Source of the DNA: Polyangium jinanense
Lineage (GTDB): Bacteria > Myxococcota > Polyangia > Polyangiales > Polyangiaceae
Direction of reading: 5' to 3'
Length of the DNA: 64,000 nt
Assembly: GCF_028435365.1 (NCBI RefSeq)
Contig: NZ_JAGTJJ010000038.1
Location: 1-64,000 of the forward strand
Positions 17,730-27,929 of the stretch are shown here, in pieces (the stretch's first letter is position 1; every line of letters starts with the position of its first letter). The notes under the pieces are model-generated. The model had not been told where the DNA came from. It was given only the letters and a program-made list of their open reading frames with translations, and made no database searches. The position numbers and the translations under genes were made by a program.

Positions 17730-18779
17730 TCAGCCTGGCCCCTTTTCCTCCTCGCGAAGGGCGAGCACCACGCGGCCGTGGATCGTCCCTTCCGCCATGC
17801 GCGCGAACACGCTGTTGATCGCCTCGAGCGGCTGCACCTCGGTGGTGGGCCGGATCTTGTCGTGCGCGGCGATCTCCAGCGCTTCCTTCAGGTCCATGCG
17901 CGTGCCCACGATCGATCCGCGCAGCGTGAGGCGCTTGAGCACGACGTCGAAGATCGGCGTGGGGAAATCGCCGGGCGGCAGGCCGACGAGCACGCACGTC
18001 CCGCCGGAACGAAGGGTCCCGAGGGCCTGACGGAAGGCGCCCGGCGAGACCGCGGTGACGAGCGCCCCATGCGCGCCCCCGATCTGCTTTTGGACCTCGG
18101 CCGCCGGGTCGACGTGCAGCGCGTCAATGGCGATCTCCGCGCCGAGTTCGCGGGCCAGATCGAGTTTGTCAGCGCCCACGTCCACGGCCACGACGCGCAG
18201 GCCCATCGCCTTCGCATAAGGAATCGCGAGATGCCCGAGGCCGCCAATGCCCGAGACGACGACCCATTGCCCCGGGCGCGCCTCCGTTTCCTTGAGGCCC
18301 TTGTAGCTGGTCACGCCGGCGCAGAGGATCGGCGCGGCGTCGACGAAGCCGAGCGCGTCCGGAATCCGTCCCACGTACGCCGCAGGCGCGACGACGTATT
18401 CGGCATGCCCGCCGTTGACCGAATACCCCGTGTTTTGCTGCGACGGGCAGAGCGTCTCCCAGCCGGTGATGCAAGGGTCGCAGGCGCCGCACGCGTTGTG
18501 CAGCCAGGGGACGCCGACGCGGTCGCCCTCCTTCAGCGTGGTGACGCCGGCGCCGAGCGCGGCGACGTAACCGACGCCCTCGTGGCCGGGGATGAAGGGC
18601 AAGGCGGGTTTGACCGGCCAATCGCCGTTTGCCGCGTGGAGATCGGTATGACAAACCCCGCTCGCCACGACACGGACGAGGACCTCGCCCGCGCTCGGCA
18701 CGGGGACGGGGACCTCTTCGATGGAAAGGGGCTGTCCAAACGCTCGAACGACCGCGGCCCTCATCGTACGTTGCATCAT
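17730..18779 (-). CDS. adhP: Zinc-dependent alcohol dehydrogenase
   Basis: 349 aa, medium-chain dehydrogenase that oxidises alcohols with NAD. Catalytic zinc ligands C43 and H66 (in GHEGVG) are present, as is the structural zinc set C97, C100, C103, C111 ([15 protein letters not shown]). The Rossmann motif GIGGLG is near 176 and an Asp ends the second strand ([10 protein letters not shown]), favouring NAD over NADP. Length and order match AdhP/Adh1-type enzymes. Start ATG 18779 with GGAGAG upstream; a second ATG follows at 18776. Single gene, convergent with the hypothetical protein gene at 17705. Confidence 0.93.
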   Translation of the reverse strand: MMQRTMRAAVVRAFGQPLSIEEVPVPVPSAGEVLVRVVASGVCHTDLHAANGDWPVKPALPFIPGHEGVGYVAALGAGVTTLKEGDRVGVPWLHNACGACDPCITGWETLCPSQQNTGYSVNGGHAEYVVAPAAYVGRIPDALGFVDAAPILCAGVTSYKGLKETEARPGQWVVVSGIGGLGHLAIPYAKAMGLRVVAVDVGADKLDLARELGAEIAIDALHVDPAAEVQKQIGGAHGALVTAVSPGAFRQALGTLRSGGTCVLVGLPPGDFPTPIFDVVLKRLTLRGSIVGTRMDLKEALEIAAHDKIRPTTEVQPLEAINSVFARMAEGTIHGRVVLALREEEKGPG

Positions 18780-18937
18780 CGCTCTCCAGGTGCGGGTGCC
18801 TTTGGAACGATGATCTTGGCAAGGGCCATGCCATCCCCACGAATGCCTGGTTTCGTGGGGTGATGGCCGAGCCTGCGGTTCGGGACGTGCGCCTCTTGCG
18901 TGGCGGGCGCAGATGCTGCGTCTCCCGTGGAAGCGGG

Positions 18938-19984
18938 CTACTCGAAGTTCATCGAAGGCGCGGGGCGCAGGGTCTCCCGCTCCTTGAGCCAGCGTTCGGC
19001 GAGCTCGATCTCCTTCGCGCGCTGGTCATAGCCGTCCGGCGGCGTCGCATAACCGTACGCGAGGAAGCTCGCGACGATCTTGCCGAGGGAGGTGGTGAGC
19101 GGCTCGTGGCGGAAGCCGAGCTCGGCCTCGGCTTTCGAGGGATCGAGCATCGACATCCATTTGCTGCTGAACGGCGAGACGTCGCGGAGGTTGAGCCCCG
19201 CGGCGATGACGTCCGCGGACGGGACGGGTGCGAGCTTCGCCCGGGATCCGAGCATTCCTTGCAGGATCCCGAGAAGCTCCACGAGGGACGGCGTCTCCCG
19301 CTGGCAGACGTTGTACGCTTCGCCAAATGTTTGCTGGCGACCGAGGATTTCCACGAGGAACCGCGCGACCTCGCCCGCATAGACGTGACGAACCGGGTGC
19401 GTCCCGCCATCCGGGACGATGACCGGACCGCCGTCGACGAGGCGGAGAAGATAACGGTCGAGGCGGCGATAATGGTCGCGCTCGCCGTTCACGATGGGGA
19501 TACGAACACGCGTGGAGGGGAAGCGCGATTTCTGGAAGGCTTCGACGAGCGCGTCCTCGCAGTCGCGTTTGCCCATGCCGTATTCCCAGTTCGCAAGCTC
19601 GTCCTCGTCCGTGGGGCGGGGCATGACCGGGCCGGCATAATCGATTTCCCGCGAAGGCCGCGGGGCGCCGTCGCGCACGAGGTAGACCTGGCCCGTGCTG
19701 ATGAAAACGTAGTGCCCCACGCGGCCGCCGAGCGCATCCACCGCGCCGCGCGTGTCCTCCCAGCGATAGGCGGCGAAGTCGACGGCCGCGTCGAAGGTGC
19801 GGTTTTGCATGAGCCGGGCCAGATCGGCTGTCGTTCGATCGCCCTGCAGCCGCTCGATCCGCGCGCCGAAGGGATCCGGCAGGGTCCCGCGATTGAACAA
19901 GGTGACCTGGTGCCCCGCCGCGAGGAGGCGGTGCACGAGGAGCGGCCCGACGAACCGCGTCCCGCCGATGACGAGAACGTGCAT
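18938..19984 (-). CDS. NAD-dependent epimerase/dehydratase family protein
   Basis: 348 aa extended SDR. The nucleotide-binding motif GGTRFVG is at residues 7-13 and the YxxxK pair is represented by YGMGKRDCE (about 133-141). The C-terminal half has the substrate-domain look of the family ([25 protein letters not shown]). Sugar nucleotide or similar substrate not deducible. Strong AAGGGGGG ribosome binding site before ATG 19984. Divergent from the operon that starts at 20182. Confidence 0.88.
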   Translation of the reverse strand: MHVLVIGGTRFVGPLLVHRLLAAGHQVTLFNRGTLPDPFGARIERLQGDRTTADLARLMQNRTFDAAVDFAAYRWEDTRGAVDALGGRVGHYVFISTGQVYLVRDGAPRPSREIDYAGPVMPRPTDEDELANWEYGMGKRDCEDALVEAFQKSRFPSTRVRIPIVNGERDHYRRLDRYLLRLVDGGPVIVPDGGTHPVRHVYAGEVARFLVEILGRQQTFGEAYNVCQRETPSLVELLGILQGMLGSRAKLAPVPSADVIAAGLNLRDVSPFSSKWMSMLDPSKAEAELGFRHEPLTTSLGKIVASFLAYGYATPPDGYDQRAKEIELAERWLKERETLRPAPSMNFE

Positions 19985-20038
19985 GGCCCCCCTTCTAGCA
20001 GCGAAACCGAAGACGAGACAACGGAACGGCGGTCGAGA

Positions 20039-20060
20039 GGTGGATCATCGGTGATCCACC
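20039..20060. promoter_or_regulatory. Inverted repeat between divergent genes
   Basis: Perfect 9-bp arms GGTGGATCA and TGATCCACC around a TCGG loop, midway between the divergent epimerase gene and the five-gene operon. It could be an operator or a short hairpin. Seen in sequence; function inferred. Confidence 0.4.
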
Positions 20061-20181
20061 CTGCCACAATTTCGTCGAATTCATTCCACGACTCCTCCGC
20101 GGCGACGGCAGAGGTGCGCCAAACCGGCGCGATACGGAAAGGAGGTCTGGCGCGGCCCGTGGCCGCCACACCGGAGGAAAG

Positions 20182-20877
20182 ATGGAAGCCCACGCCTCGT
20201 ACGTCGATGCCCTCGCGGGCGACGCCCCGCCCGAACCCCAAGGGACCACGCCCCCGCCGCCCTCGTCCCACGCCGCCCCGGAGATGCCCGCAGACGAGGG
20301 CGCGCCGTCATTCGCGAAATCGCTGCTCGGCGACGGGCCGGAAGGCGCCGCGGGCGCGCTGCGCGACGATGCGCGGAGGTTCGCCACGGCGCTCGCGCTG
20401 TCGGCGCTGTATGGACTCTCGATCGGGACGCGGGACGGCGGGCTTTCGATTTTGAAGCACGCGGCCGCGGTGCCGCTCGCGCCGCTCGCCGTGGCAGGGC
20501 TCGGCGTGCCCGCGCTGTTCATCGTACTCACCCTGTTCGATGCGCCGGTCGATCCTCCGGCCGCGGTGAAAGCCGCGGCGCGCGGAGCGGCGACGACAGG
20601 CCTCGTGCTCGGCGGGCTCGCGCCCGCGATGGCGCTCTTCGTGACGACGTCGAGCTCGCGCATCGGCGCCGCGTTTTCCGCGGGGCTCGGTTTGATCCTC
20701 GCGGGGGCCTTCGGGCTGCGCGCGTTTCTCGGGGCGATCGGGACGCCGCTCGGGCGCGCGCCTGCGGGCGTGCGGACGATGAGCGGGTTCGCGCTCGCCG
20801 GCTTCGCGATCTTCGCGACGGCGCTGTCGGCGCGGGTCTGGTGGAGCACGCTGCCGATCTTCGGAGGTGGCCAATGA
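20182..20877 (+). CDS. Multi-pass membrane protein, operon gene 1
   Basis: 231 aa from ATG 20182 with GGAGG at the right distance. The N-terminal 60 residues are Pro/Ala-rich and soluble; after that come four to five hydrophobic segments (about 70-90, 93-120, 128-158, 160-185, 195-220). Resembles the next gene in size and layout, including an RDDARRFA / RDDDPEVRA-like cytoplasmic start, so the two may be paralogous halves of one membrane complex (inference). No domain recognised. First of five genes joined by overlaps, ending with a two-component pair. Confidence 0.75.
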   Translation: MEAHASYVDALAGDAPPEPQGTTPPPPSSHAAPEMPADEGAPSFAKSLLGDGPEGAAGALRDDARRFATALALSALYGLSIGTRDGGLSILKHAAAVPLAPLAVAGLGVPALFIVLTLFDAPVDPPAAVKAAARGAATTGLVLGGLAPAMALFVTTSSSRIGAAFSAGLGLILAGAFGLRAFLGAIGTPLGRAPAGVRTMSGFALAGFAIFATALSARVWWSTLPIFGGGQ

Positions 20878-21641
20878 GCGCCACCGTCCTCGCCCGTTTG
20901 CTCCGCGCGCCCGGAGAGATCGCCCGCTCTTGTCGCGACGACGATCCGGAGGTGCGCGCCATCGGCGCGACCTCGCTCGCCTCGATCGCGCTCGGCGCGG
21001 CCGCATTCGGTGGCGTGCTCGGGAGCTTCCGCGGCGGCATGCAGATCCTCTACGGAGCCGCGAAGGTGCCGCTTGCCGTGCTCGCGACGCTCGCGCTCGC
21101 GGCGCCGGCGTTCCACGCGCTCGCCGCGGTGCTCGGCAGGCCCTGGCCGATGCGATCGATCGTGGCGCTCGCGCTCGCGTCGGCGGGTCGATCGTCGCTC
21201 GTGCTGCTCGCATTCGCGCCCGCGCTCTGGCTGATGCTCGATCTCGGCATGGGCTATCACACGGCGGCGATCGTCGCGTCGGGCGCGTACGGCGTGGCCG
21301 GGTTCGCCGCGCTGTCCTTGCTCGTGCGGGGGCTCGGCGAAGGGAAAGGGCGGATCACGACGGCGATTGCGTTCATCAGCGTGTTCATCGCGGTCGGCGG
21401 ACAAACCGCGTGGATCCTGCGTCCGTACCTGGTGCGTCCGCGCGCGATCAACGTGCCGTTCCTGCGAGACCGCGAGGGCAGTTTTGCAGAGGCCGTGCTG
21501 ACGAGCCTGACGTCGGCCGCGATTTACAGCGATCGGCCGTATCGGATCGATGCGCCCGCGGAGTCCGACGCGTGGGAGCGCGGCAGGAGCACGCGGTCAC
21601 GCGAGGTCGAGGAGGATTTCGAGGAGGAGGGCGGGCAATGA
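20874..21641 (+). CDS. Multi-pass membrane protein, operon gene 2
   Basis: 255 aa from ATG 20874, overlapping the previous stop as ATGA. Four to five hydrophobic segments (about 35-60, 62-85, 105-128, 130-155, 165-190), then an extracytoplasmic or cytoplasmic charged tail with an acidic end (EVEEDFEEEGGQ). Function unknown; co-translated with a similar membrane protein before it and a coiled-coil protein after it. The same transcript continues into a response regulator and histidine kinase. Confidence 0.76.
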   Translation: MSATVLARLLRAPGEIARSCRDDDPEVRAIGATSLASIALGAAAFGGVLGSFRGGMQILYGAAKVPLAVLATLALAAPAFHALAAVLGRPWPMRSIVALALASAGRSSLVLLAFAPALWLMLDLGMGYHTAAIVASGAYGVAGFAALSLLVRGLGEGKGRITTAIAFISVFIAVGGQTAWILRPYLVRPRAINVPFLRDREGSFAEAVLTSLTSAAIYSDRPYRIDAPAESDAWERGRSTRSREVEEDFEEEGGQ

Positions 21642-22321
21642 GCCTGCGGGATCTGTCGGTGCTCTACCTCGTCGCGGGTATTTGCTGCGCGGTGGCGATC
21701 TACCGATCGTCGCCCGCGGGAGGCTCGCGCGCGGCGATGTCGGCCGCGCTGGCCGTGCCGCTCTGGCCGCTCTGGGCGCCGATCGCGCTGACCGCGAAGC
21801 GCGCTGCGGAGGCGCCGAAGGGCGCGGCGGGCAGTGCGCTCGCGAGGGTGAAAGCCGCGCTCGCGGAGGCGGTCGCGGCGTCGCGGGGGACGCCGCTCGC
21901 GAGTGTGCTGCCGGCGGAGGCCGCGGCGCGGATCGAGGCGGAGGTCGAGCGGCGCGTCGAGCGGCACGCAGAGCTCGAAGCGCTCCTCCGCAAGGACGCG
22001 TTTGATCTCGGGCGGGCCGAGGCGCGCGTGCGCGAGCTCGAGCACGCCTCGGGATCGAGCCGGGCCCTCGCGACGGCGCGGCTCGACCTCGACAACGTCC
22101 GCCGTCTGTCGTCGCTGCGCGACCGGGACGCGCGCGCCCTGGAGGAGCTCTGCGCGCTCGCCGAGGCGCTGCGCACGCAGGTCACGGTGGCGCGCTTCAG
22201 CGGATCCTCCGCGGCGGACATCGGTGGTATCGTCTCGGAGGTGCAGGCGCGGGTCGAGGGCCTCGGCGCTGCCCTCGAAGCCGAAGAGAGCCTCCGCGCC
22301 GAGGAGCCGATCGAGACGTGA
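21638..22321 (+). CDS. Membrane-anchored coiled-coil protein, operon gene 3
   Basis: 227 aa, ATG 21638 overlapping the previous stop as ATGA. A hydrophobic N-terminus (about 7-45, two short segments) is followed by Ala/Glu/Arg-rich helices predicted to form a coiled coil over about 80-220. No enzymatic motif. Position between two membrane proteins and a two-component system suggests a structural or signal-transmitting role (inference). Confidence 0.72.
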   Translation: MSLRDLSVLYLVAGICCAVAIYRSSPAGGSRAAMSAALAVPLWPLWAPIALTAKRAAEAPKGAAGSALARVKAALAEAVAASRGTPLASVLPAEAAARIEAEVERRVERHAELEALLRKDAFDLGRAEARVRELEHASGSSRALATARLDLDNVRRLSSLRDRDARALEELCALAEALRTQVTVARFSGSSAADIGGIVSEVQARVEGLGAALEAEESLRAEEPIET

Positions 22322-23001
22322 GCAAGCACATCCTGGTCGTCGACGACGAGGCGCGCATCCGCGAGGTCCTGCAGTACGCGCTTCGCAAAGAGGGCTACGA
22401 GGTCTCCGTGGTGACCGACGGCCGCGAGGCCATCGAGGCCGTCGCGAAGGGCGGCATCGACCTCGTCATCCTCGACGTGATGCTCCCCGAGGTCGACGGC
22501 CTCTCCGCGTGCCGCCACATCCGCACCGAGAGCCGCGTGCCGATCCTCTTCCTGTCCGCGCGCAGCGACGAGATCGATCGTGTGCTCGGCCTCGACCTCG
22601 GCGGCGACGACTACCTCACGAAGCCGTTTTCCGTGCGCGAGCTCGTGGCGCGCGTAAAAGCCCTCTTCCGCAGGCTCGAAGCGCCGGGCGAGGCCGCGCG
22701 CAAGGTACTCACGCACGGGCGGATCGAGGTCGACGTGGAGCGGCACGAGGCGCGGCTCGACGGCGCGCCCGTGACGCTCACGGCGACGGAGCTCGGCTTG
22801 CTCGGCGCGCTGCTCGAACGACCTGGCATCGTGCTCTCGCGCAGCCAGCTCATGACGCGCGCGTACCGCTACGACAACCTCATCACCGAGCGCACGATCG
22901 ACACGCACGTCCGCAGGATCCGCGCGAAGTTCCGCGCCGCGGGCGGCGAGGACCCGATCGCGACGGTGCACGGCGTCGGGTACAAGGTCGCCGGTGCGTA
23001 G
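22318..23001 (+). CDS. OmpR/PhoB-family response regulator
   Basis: 227 aa, GTG start at 22318 overlapping the previous stop as GTGA. Receiver domain: acidic pair DD (9-10), phospho-acceptor D53 in VILDVMLP, conserved K in LTKPF (about 104). C-terminal winged helix (about 135-225) with RTIDTHVRRIRAKF and the terminal GVGYKV of the OmpR group. Overlaps the sensor kinase gene by 8 bases. DNA targets unknown; auto-regulation of its own operon is usual for such systems (family knowledge). Confidence 0.94.
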   Translation: MSKHILVVDDEARIREVLQYALRKEGYEVSVVTDGREAIEAVAKGGIDLVILDVMLPEVDGLSACRHIRTESRVPILFLSARSDEIDRVLGLDLGGDDYLTKPFSVRELVARVKALFRRLEAPGEAARKVLTHGRIEVDVERHEARLDGAPVTLTATELGLLGALLERPGIVLSRSQLMTRAYRYDNLITERTIDTHVRRIRAKFRAAGGEDPIATVHGVGYKVAGA

Positions 23002-24499
23002 GCTGCTCGTCCTGCTCGGCCGCATCCGCGTGCGGCTGCTCGTCGTGAACCTGCTCGTGCTGTTCGTCCCCGCGATCGGGCTCGAATTCGCGCGGATCCA
23101 CGAGCGAGAGCTGCTCGACGCGCTCGAACGCGACATGTCGAACCAGGCGATCCTCGTGCGCTCGCTCGTCGAGCACAACCTCGGCGCGGGCCGCGCGCTC
23201 GGGGATCCGGAGCACGAGAAGATCCTCGCGACGGCGGCCAAGCGGACGCGGACGCGGATCCGGCTCGTGGACAAGGCCGGCGAGGTGGTGGCCGACTCGC
23301 ACGCGGACGGGCCGCCCGAGGGGCCGGAGCCGCCGCCGCCGCTCCGGCTGCCGCGCGCGCGGGATGTGCGGTGGGCGCTCGACATGCGCGCGGCGGAGAA
23401 GTGGCCCTTGCTCGCGGAACGCTTCGAGGTGCGCTCGGCGCTCGCGGGCACGAAGGCGACACGCACGCGCGTACGCGACCGCGACCCGGGCGTGATCCTC
23501 TTCCTCGCGGAGCCCATCCGCACGGGCGGCGTGGTGACGGGCGTGGTGTACGTGGCGCGATCGACGCAACCCGTCCTCTTCGAGCTCTACCGCATCCGCT
23601 CGGGCCTCGGGCGTGTGCTCGCGGTCGCGCTCCTCGGCACGGGCCTCGTGACGCTCGTGCTCGCGTGGAGCATCTCGCGGCCCCTCGGACGGCTCTCGCG
23701 CGCGGCCAAGCGCATCGCGGCGGGCGAGCGGGACGTGGTCGTGCCCATCGGCGGCGGCGGCGAGATCCGCGAGCTCGGCGAGTCGTTCGCGTCGATGAAG
23801 GAGCGGCTCGACGCGCGCATGCGGTACATCTCGGAGTTCGCCGCGGACGTGGCGCACGAGTTCAAGTCGCCGCTCACCTCGATCCGCGGCGCGGCGGAGC
23901 TGCTCGGCGAAGGCGCGCACGACGATCCGGAGGCGCGCGTTCGTTTCTTGCGGAACATCGAGCTCGACGTCGAGCGGCTCGATCGACTGGTCTCGCGCCT
24001 GCTCCAGCTTTCGCGCATCGAGGCCTCGGCCGAGCCGATGCGCGTGTGTGACCTTTCGGCGCTCGCGCTCGCGGCGAAGGAGCGCGCTTCGGCGCCGGAT
24101 CAGCCGGTGATCCTCGAATACTTGGCGAGCGAACGAGATGTGTTCTGCCGGCCCGTGGACGTCGAGACGGCGCTCGGCAACTTGCTCGACAACGCCGTTC
24201 GATTCTCGCCGCCGGGAGAGCCGGTGCGGATCCGCGTCGAGGGGGGTCCGCCCGAGGCCGTGATTCGTATCGCCGTGAAAGATCGAGGTCCGGGCGTGCC
24301 GCCCGCGATCTTGCCGCGCATCTTCGACAGGTTCTTCACGACCGACGCGGATCGCGACGGCACGGGGCTCGGGCTCGCGATCGTGAAGAGCGTGGCGGAG
24401 GCGCACGGCGGGCGGGTGATCGTGGACAATCGACCGGGGGAAGGTGCCACCTTCACCCTGGAGATCCCTCATCGAAGGCGCGCGGCACCTATTCCTTGA
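22994..24499 (+). CDS. Sensor histidine kinase of the operon
   Basis: 501 aa, GTG start within the end of the regulator gene. Two membrane segments (about 13-32 and 208-226) flank a periplasmic sensor of about 175 residues; HAMP follows (to about 280), then HisKA with H288 in VAHEFKSP, the N box NLLDNAVRF (about 396-404), and G boxes DRGPGVPP and GTGLGLAI. All catalytic residues are intact. The long periplasmic domain resembles ChvG/CreC-type stimulus sensors in layout, not in any motif I can prove. Partner of the adjacent response regulator. Confidence 0.93.
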   Translation: MRRLLVLLGRIRVRLLVVNLLVLFVPAIGLEFARIHERELLDALERDMSNQAILVRSLVEHNLGAGRALGDPEHEKILATAAKRTRTRIRLVDKAGEVVADSHADGPPEGPEPPPPLRLPRARDVRWALDMRAAEKWPLLAERFEVRSALAGTKATRTRVRDRDPGVILFLAEPIRTGGVVTGVVYVARSTQPVLFELYRIRSGLGRVLAVALLGTGLVTLVLAWSISRPLGRLSRAAKRIAAGERDVVVPIGGGGEIRELGESFASMKERLDARMRYISEFAADVAHEFKSPLTSIRGAAELLGEGAHDDPEARVRFLRNIELDVERLDRLVSRLLQLSRIEASAEPMRVCDLSALALAAKERASAPDQPVILEYLASERDVFCRPVDVETALGNLLDNAVRFSPPGEPVRIRVEGGPPEAVIRIAVKDRGPGVPPAILPRIFDRFFTTDADRDGTGLGLAIVKSVAEAHGGRVIVDNRPGEGATFTLEIPHRRRAAPIP

Positions 24500-24618
24500 C
24501 GCCGGCCCGTCGATTCATTGAGGTATGCCCGCTCTTCGCTTGCAGAGGCCCTCGGGTACGCGTCTCGGCGCAGGCGTCGGGCGAGACATCGCTAACCATT
24601 GGGAGCGAAGAATCGCGC

Positions 24619-27600
24619 ATGACGAGGCTAACGAGGCACGTTGGTATGGCGCTCGTGATCGGCCTGGGATCGTTCGGATCCATGGGCTGCGAGCTGATCG
24701 CAGCGGTCGATCGGAGTGATATTCCGCAAGGACAAGGCGGGTCCGGTGGCACCGGAGGCCAAGGCGGCCAGGGCGGCGTAGGCGGCCAGGGCGGCGTGGG
24801 GGGCGAAGGCGGCCAAGGCGGCCAAGGCGGCCAAGGCGGCCAAGGCGGCCAAGGCGGCCAAGGCGGCCAAGGCGGCATGGGCGGCCAAGGCGGCATGGGC
24901 GGCCAAGGCGGCATGGGCGGCGCGGGCGGCCAGGGCGGCGCGGGCGGCTCGATGGACGTGTGCGGCGACGGCGCGATCACCGGCGCCGAGGCCTGCGACG
25001 ACGGCAACACGACGGCTGGCGACGGCTGCGACGCCACGTGCGCGCAGGAAGCAGGCTTCATGTGCACCGGCGAGCCCAGCGTGTGCACGACGACCTGCGG
25101 CGACGGCATCCCCGCGGGCGCCGAGGCCTGCGACGACGGCAACACGACGGCCGGCGACGGCTGCGACGCCTGCGCCCCGGAGCTCGGCTACACGTGCACG
25201 GGCGCGCCGAGCGTCTGCGCGACGACCTGCGGCGACGGCATCAAAGCCGGCACGGAGCAGTGCGACGACGGCAACACGAAGGACCTCGACGGCTGCAGCT
25301 CGACCTGCGTCGTCGACACGTTCTCGGAGACCGAGCCGAACAACGGGTCCGCCACGGCGAACGGCCCGTACACGGCGCCCGTCCTCGTGAGCGGCTCGAT
25401 CAACCCCGGTAGCGACGCCGATTGGTACGAGATCGTCGTGCCCAAGACGGTCGACCTGCACATCGAGACGTACGACGGCTCCGGCCCGTCGAGCTGCTTG
25501 AACATCGACACGCTCGTCACGCTCTACGCGCCCGACGGCACCACGGTGATCGGCTCCGACGACGATGGCGGCACGAACGCGTGCTCGCGCCTCGACGGCA
25601 CGACGAACGCGGCGCTCAGGCACCTCGCGGCGGGCATCTACTACGTGAAGGTCGAGGAGGCCGGAAACGACAAAGCAATCCCGAGCTACAAGCTCGTCGT
25701 GACGTACGACGCGGTCTGCGGCGACGGCAAGGTCGAGGGCACCGAGGAGTGCGACGGCGGCGCGGGCTGCGATTTCACCTGCGATCGCATCCCGGTCTGC
25801 GGCGACGGCAACGTCGACGCGCCCGAGACGTGCGACGACGGCAACACGATGGACGGCGACACGTGCAGCGCGACCTGCGAGACGTCGATCCTCATGGAGA
25901 CGGAGCCGAACGAGACGAGCGCGCAGGCCTCGGGTGGCTTCGCTCCGCCGGCGCTCTACCAGGGCGCGATCAGCCCGGCCACGGACGTCGACTACTACGC
26001 GATCAAGCTCGACCAGACGAGCGACCTCACGGTCGAGTCGTTCGACGCGAACGGCCCCGGCTCGTGCGTCGGCGTCGACACGTTGCTCCGCCTCTACGGC
26101 ACCGACGGCACCACGCTCCTGCTCGAGCGTGACCTCGGCGGCCTCGGCGCTTGCGGCAAGATCGACGCGAAGAAGCCCGGCGACGGCGCGGCCCGGCACC
26201 TGCCGGCGGGCACGTATTACGTCTCCGTCGAGGACTTCCTCAACAACACGGAGATCCCCGGCTATCGCCTGCAAATCACGCTCGACGCGACCTGCGGCAA
26301 CGGCAAGGTCGAGGGTGCCGAGGAGTGCGACGGCGGCGCGGGCTGCTCGATGACGTGCGATCGCAACGCGGTCTGCGGCGACGGCAAGATCGACGCGCCC
26401 GAGACCTGCGACGACGGCAACACGACGCCGGGCGACGGCTGCGATGCTACGTGCACGAAGGAATCGACGCCGGAGACGGAGCCGAACGACACGAGCGCGA
26501 CGGCGGGCGGCCCCTTCACGCCGTACACGATCGTGAGCGGCGCGATCACGCCGGGCAGCGACCTCGACTTCTACAGCTTCACGCTGAGCGCGACCTCGGA
26601 CGTCCGCCTCCAGACGCACGACGCGAACGGCCCCGGGACCTGCGCGCTGCCGCTGGACACGGTGATCACGCTGTACGGCACGGACGGCACGACCGAGCTC
26701 GCGCAAGCGGACGACGGCGGCGTCAACATCTGCTCGCGCATCTCGGGCAAGACGCACGCGGGCGCGCGGCACCTCGCCCCGGGCACGTACTTCGTCAAGG
26801 TCGAGGACTACGAGAACAACACCGTCATCCCCGGCTATCTGCTCGAGATCGCCGTCGAAGCCGTCTGCGGCAACGGCGTGGTCGAGGGCAGCGAGGAGTG
26901 CGACGGCGGCGCCGGCTGCGAGGCGACCTGCGATCGCATCCCGGTCTGCGGCGATGGCTTCCTCGACGGCGCGGAGACCTGCGACGACGGCAACACGAGC
27001 GCGGGCGACGGCTGCAGCGACGTGTGCGCGCTGGAGACGGGCGCCGAGGTCGAGCCGAACAACACGACGGCCGAGGCGGACGCCGCCGGCGTGACGCTCA
27101 CGGGCAGCGCCAACGTGACGGGCTCGATCGCCGCGGCGGGCGACGTCGACCTCTTCCGCTTCGACCTCGCGTCGGACGCGGTGCTCGTGCTCGAGACGCT
27201 GAACGCCACGGGCATCGGCTGCGGCTTCACGTCCACGCTGCGCCTGCTCGATTCGACCGGGCAGCTCCTCGAAACGGACAACGTGAGCGGCGAGGGCTCT
27301 TGCTCGGCGCTGACGATGAACCTCGCCGCGGGCACGTATTACGTCGGCGTCGAGGAGGCGAACAACGACGGGACCATCGCCTCGTACATGCTGCGGGCGA
27401 AGGTGCTCACGGAGAGCGGCCCGGAGAACGAGCCGAACAACCTGGTGGCCGACGCCCACCCGACGGCGGGCTGGGACACGGTCGTCACGGCCTTGCACAT
27501 GTCCTACGACGATGACGATTACTTCGAGATCACGGTCCCGGCGGGCAAGTCGCTGCGGGCCGAGATCATCGAGGGAACGGCGGCGGAGTCGTGCGCGAAC

Positions 27601-27849
27601 GGGGCGGATCCCATCGATAGCTACCTGACGCTGTACGACGCGGCGGGCGTGGAGCTCGGCGCGGACGACGACGGCGGCCGTGGTTATTGCTCGGCGATCG
27701 ACGGCCTCGGCGCGACGGCGCCGCACGCGTTCGCAAAGAACCTCGCGGGCGGCACGTACTACCTGCTCGTGCAGGCCTCGCCGTTCTCGGCGATGCCGGG
27801 CAACCCCATCGCGGTCTTCGATTACAAGCTCGCGGTGACGGTGCGATAG
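24619..27849 (+). CDS. Large surface lipoprotein with disulfide repeats and PPC-like domains
   Basis: 1076 aa from ATG 24619; lipoprotein signal ends SMGC (C24). Residues about 37-112 are a collagen-like low-complexity run of GGQ/GGM triplets encoded by a 9-bp tandem repeat. Then come several myxobacterial disulfide repeats (CGDG...E.CDDGN...GDGC pattern; eight or more). Alternating with them are five beta domains that start TEPNN or similar and contain DADWYEIVVP / GTYYVKVEE stretches, typical of bacterial pre-peptidase C-terminal (PPC) domains. No protease domain is attached. Probably an adhesin or surface-layer protein on a flexible stalk (inference). Confidence 0.88.
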   Translation: MTRLTRHVGMALVIGLGSFGSMGCELIAAVDRSDIPQGQGGSGGTGGQGGQGGVGGQGGVGGEGGQGGQGGQGGQGGQGGQGGQGGMGGQGGMGGQGGMGGAGGQGGAGGSMDVCGDGAITGAEACDDGNTTAGDGCDATCAQEAGFMCTGEPSVCTTTCGDGIPAGAEACDDGNTTAGDGCDACAPELGYTCTGAPSVCATTCGDGIKAGTEQCDDGNTKDLDGCSSTCVVDTFSETEPNNGSATANGPYTAPVLVSGSINPGSDADWYEIVVPKTVDLHIETYDGSGPSSCLNIDTLVTLYAPDGTTVIGSDDDGGTNACSRLDGTTNAALRHLAAGIYYVKVEEAGNDKAIPSYKLVVTYDAVCGDGKVEGTEECDGGAGCDFTCDRIPVCGDGNVDAPETCDDGNTMDGDTCSATCETSILMETEPNETSAQASGGFAPPALYQGAISPATDVDYYAIKLDQTSDLTVESFDANGPGSCVGVDTLLRLYGTDGTTLLLERDLGGLGACGKIDAKKPGDGAARHLPAGTYYVSVEDFLNNTEIPGYRLQITLDATCGNGKVEGAEECDGGAGCSMTCDRNAVCGDGKIDAPETCDDGNTTPGDGCDATCTKESTPETEPNDTSATAGGPFTPYTIVSGAITPGSDLDFYSFTLSATSDVRLQTHDANGPGTCALPLDTVITLYGTDGTTELAQADDGGVNICSRISGKTHAGARHLAPGTYFVKVEDYENNTVIPGYLLEIAVEAVCGNGVVEGSEECDGGAGCEATCDRIPVCGDGFLDGAETCDDGNTSAGDGCSDVCALETGAEVEPNNTTAEADAAGVTLTGSANVTGSIAAAGDVDLFRFDLASDAVLVLETLNATGIGCGFTSTLRLLDSTGQLLETDNVSGEGSCSALTMNLAAGTYYVGVEEANNDGTIASYMLRAKVLTESGPENEPNNLVADAHPTAGWDTVVTALHMSYDDDDYFEITVPAGKSLRAEIIEGTAAESCANGADPIDSYLTLYDAAGVELGADDDGGRGYCSAIDGLGATAPHAFAKNLAGGTYYLLVQASPFSAMPGNPIAVFDYKLAVTVR
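24790..24890 (+). repeat. 9-bp tandem repeat in coding sequence (GGQ stalk)
   Basis: Near-perfect tandem copies of GGCGGCCAA inside the lipoprotein gene, encoding Gly-Gly-Gln. Tract length can change in 3-codon steps by slippage without loss of frame. Confidence 0.7.
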
Positions 27850-27858
27850 TCTCCCCAG

Positions 27859-27880
27859 GTGGGGGGCGAAGGCCCCCCAC
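27859..27880 (+). terminator. Hairpin after the large lipoprotein gene
   Basis: Perfect 9-bp arms GTGGGGGGC/GCCCCCCAC around GAAG, ten bases after the stop codon. There is no T-run after it, so it is a possible rather than classical terminator. Confidence 0.5.
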
Positions 27881-27929
27881 TCCCTCCCCGTCGGATTCAC
27901 GCGCGTCCTTCCTTTCCGCCACTTGCACG

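Noticed and set aside
27859..27880. Classical intrinsic terminator
   Set aside because: Stem is strong but no T-run follows; listed only as a possible terminator.
24628..27900. 1090-aa minus-strand open frame
   Set aside because: Arg/Ala/Val-rich shadow of the disulfide/PPC lipoprotein gene.
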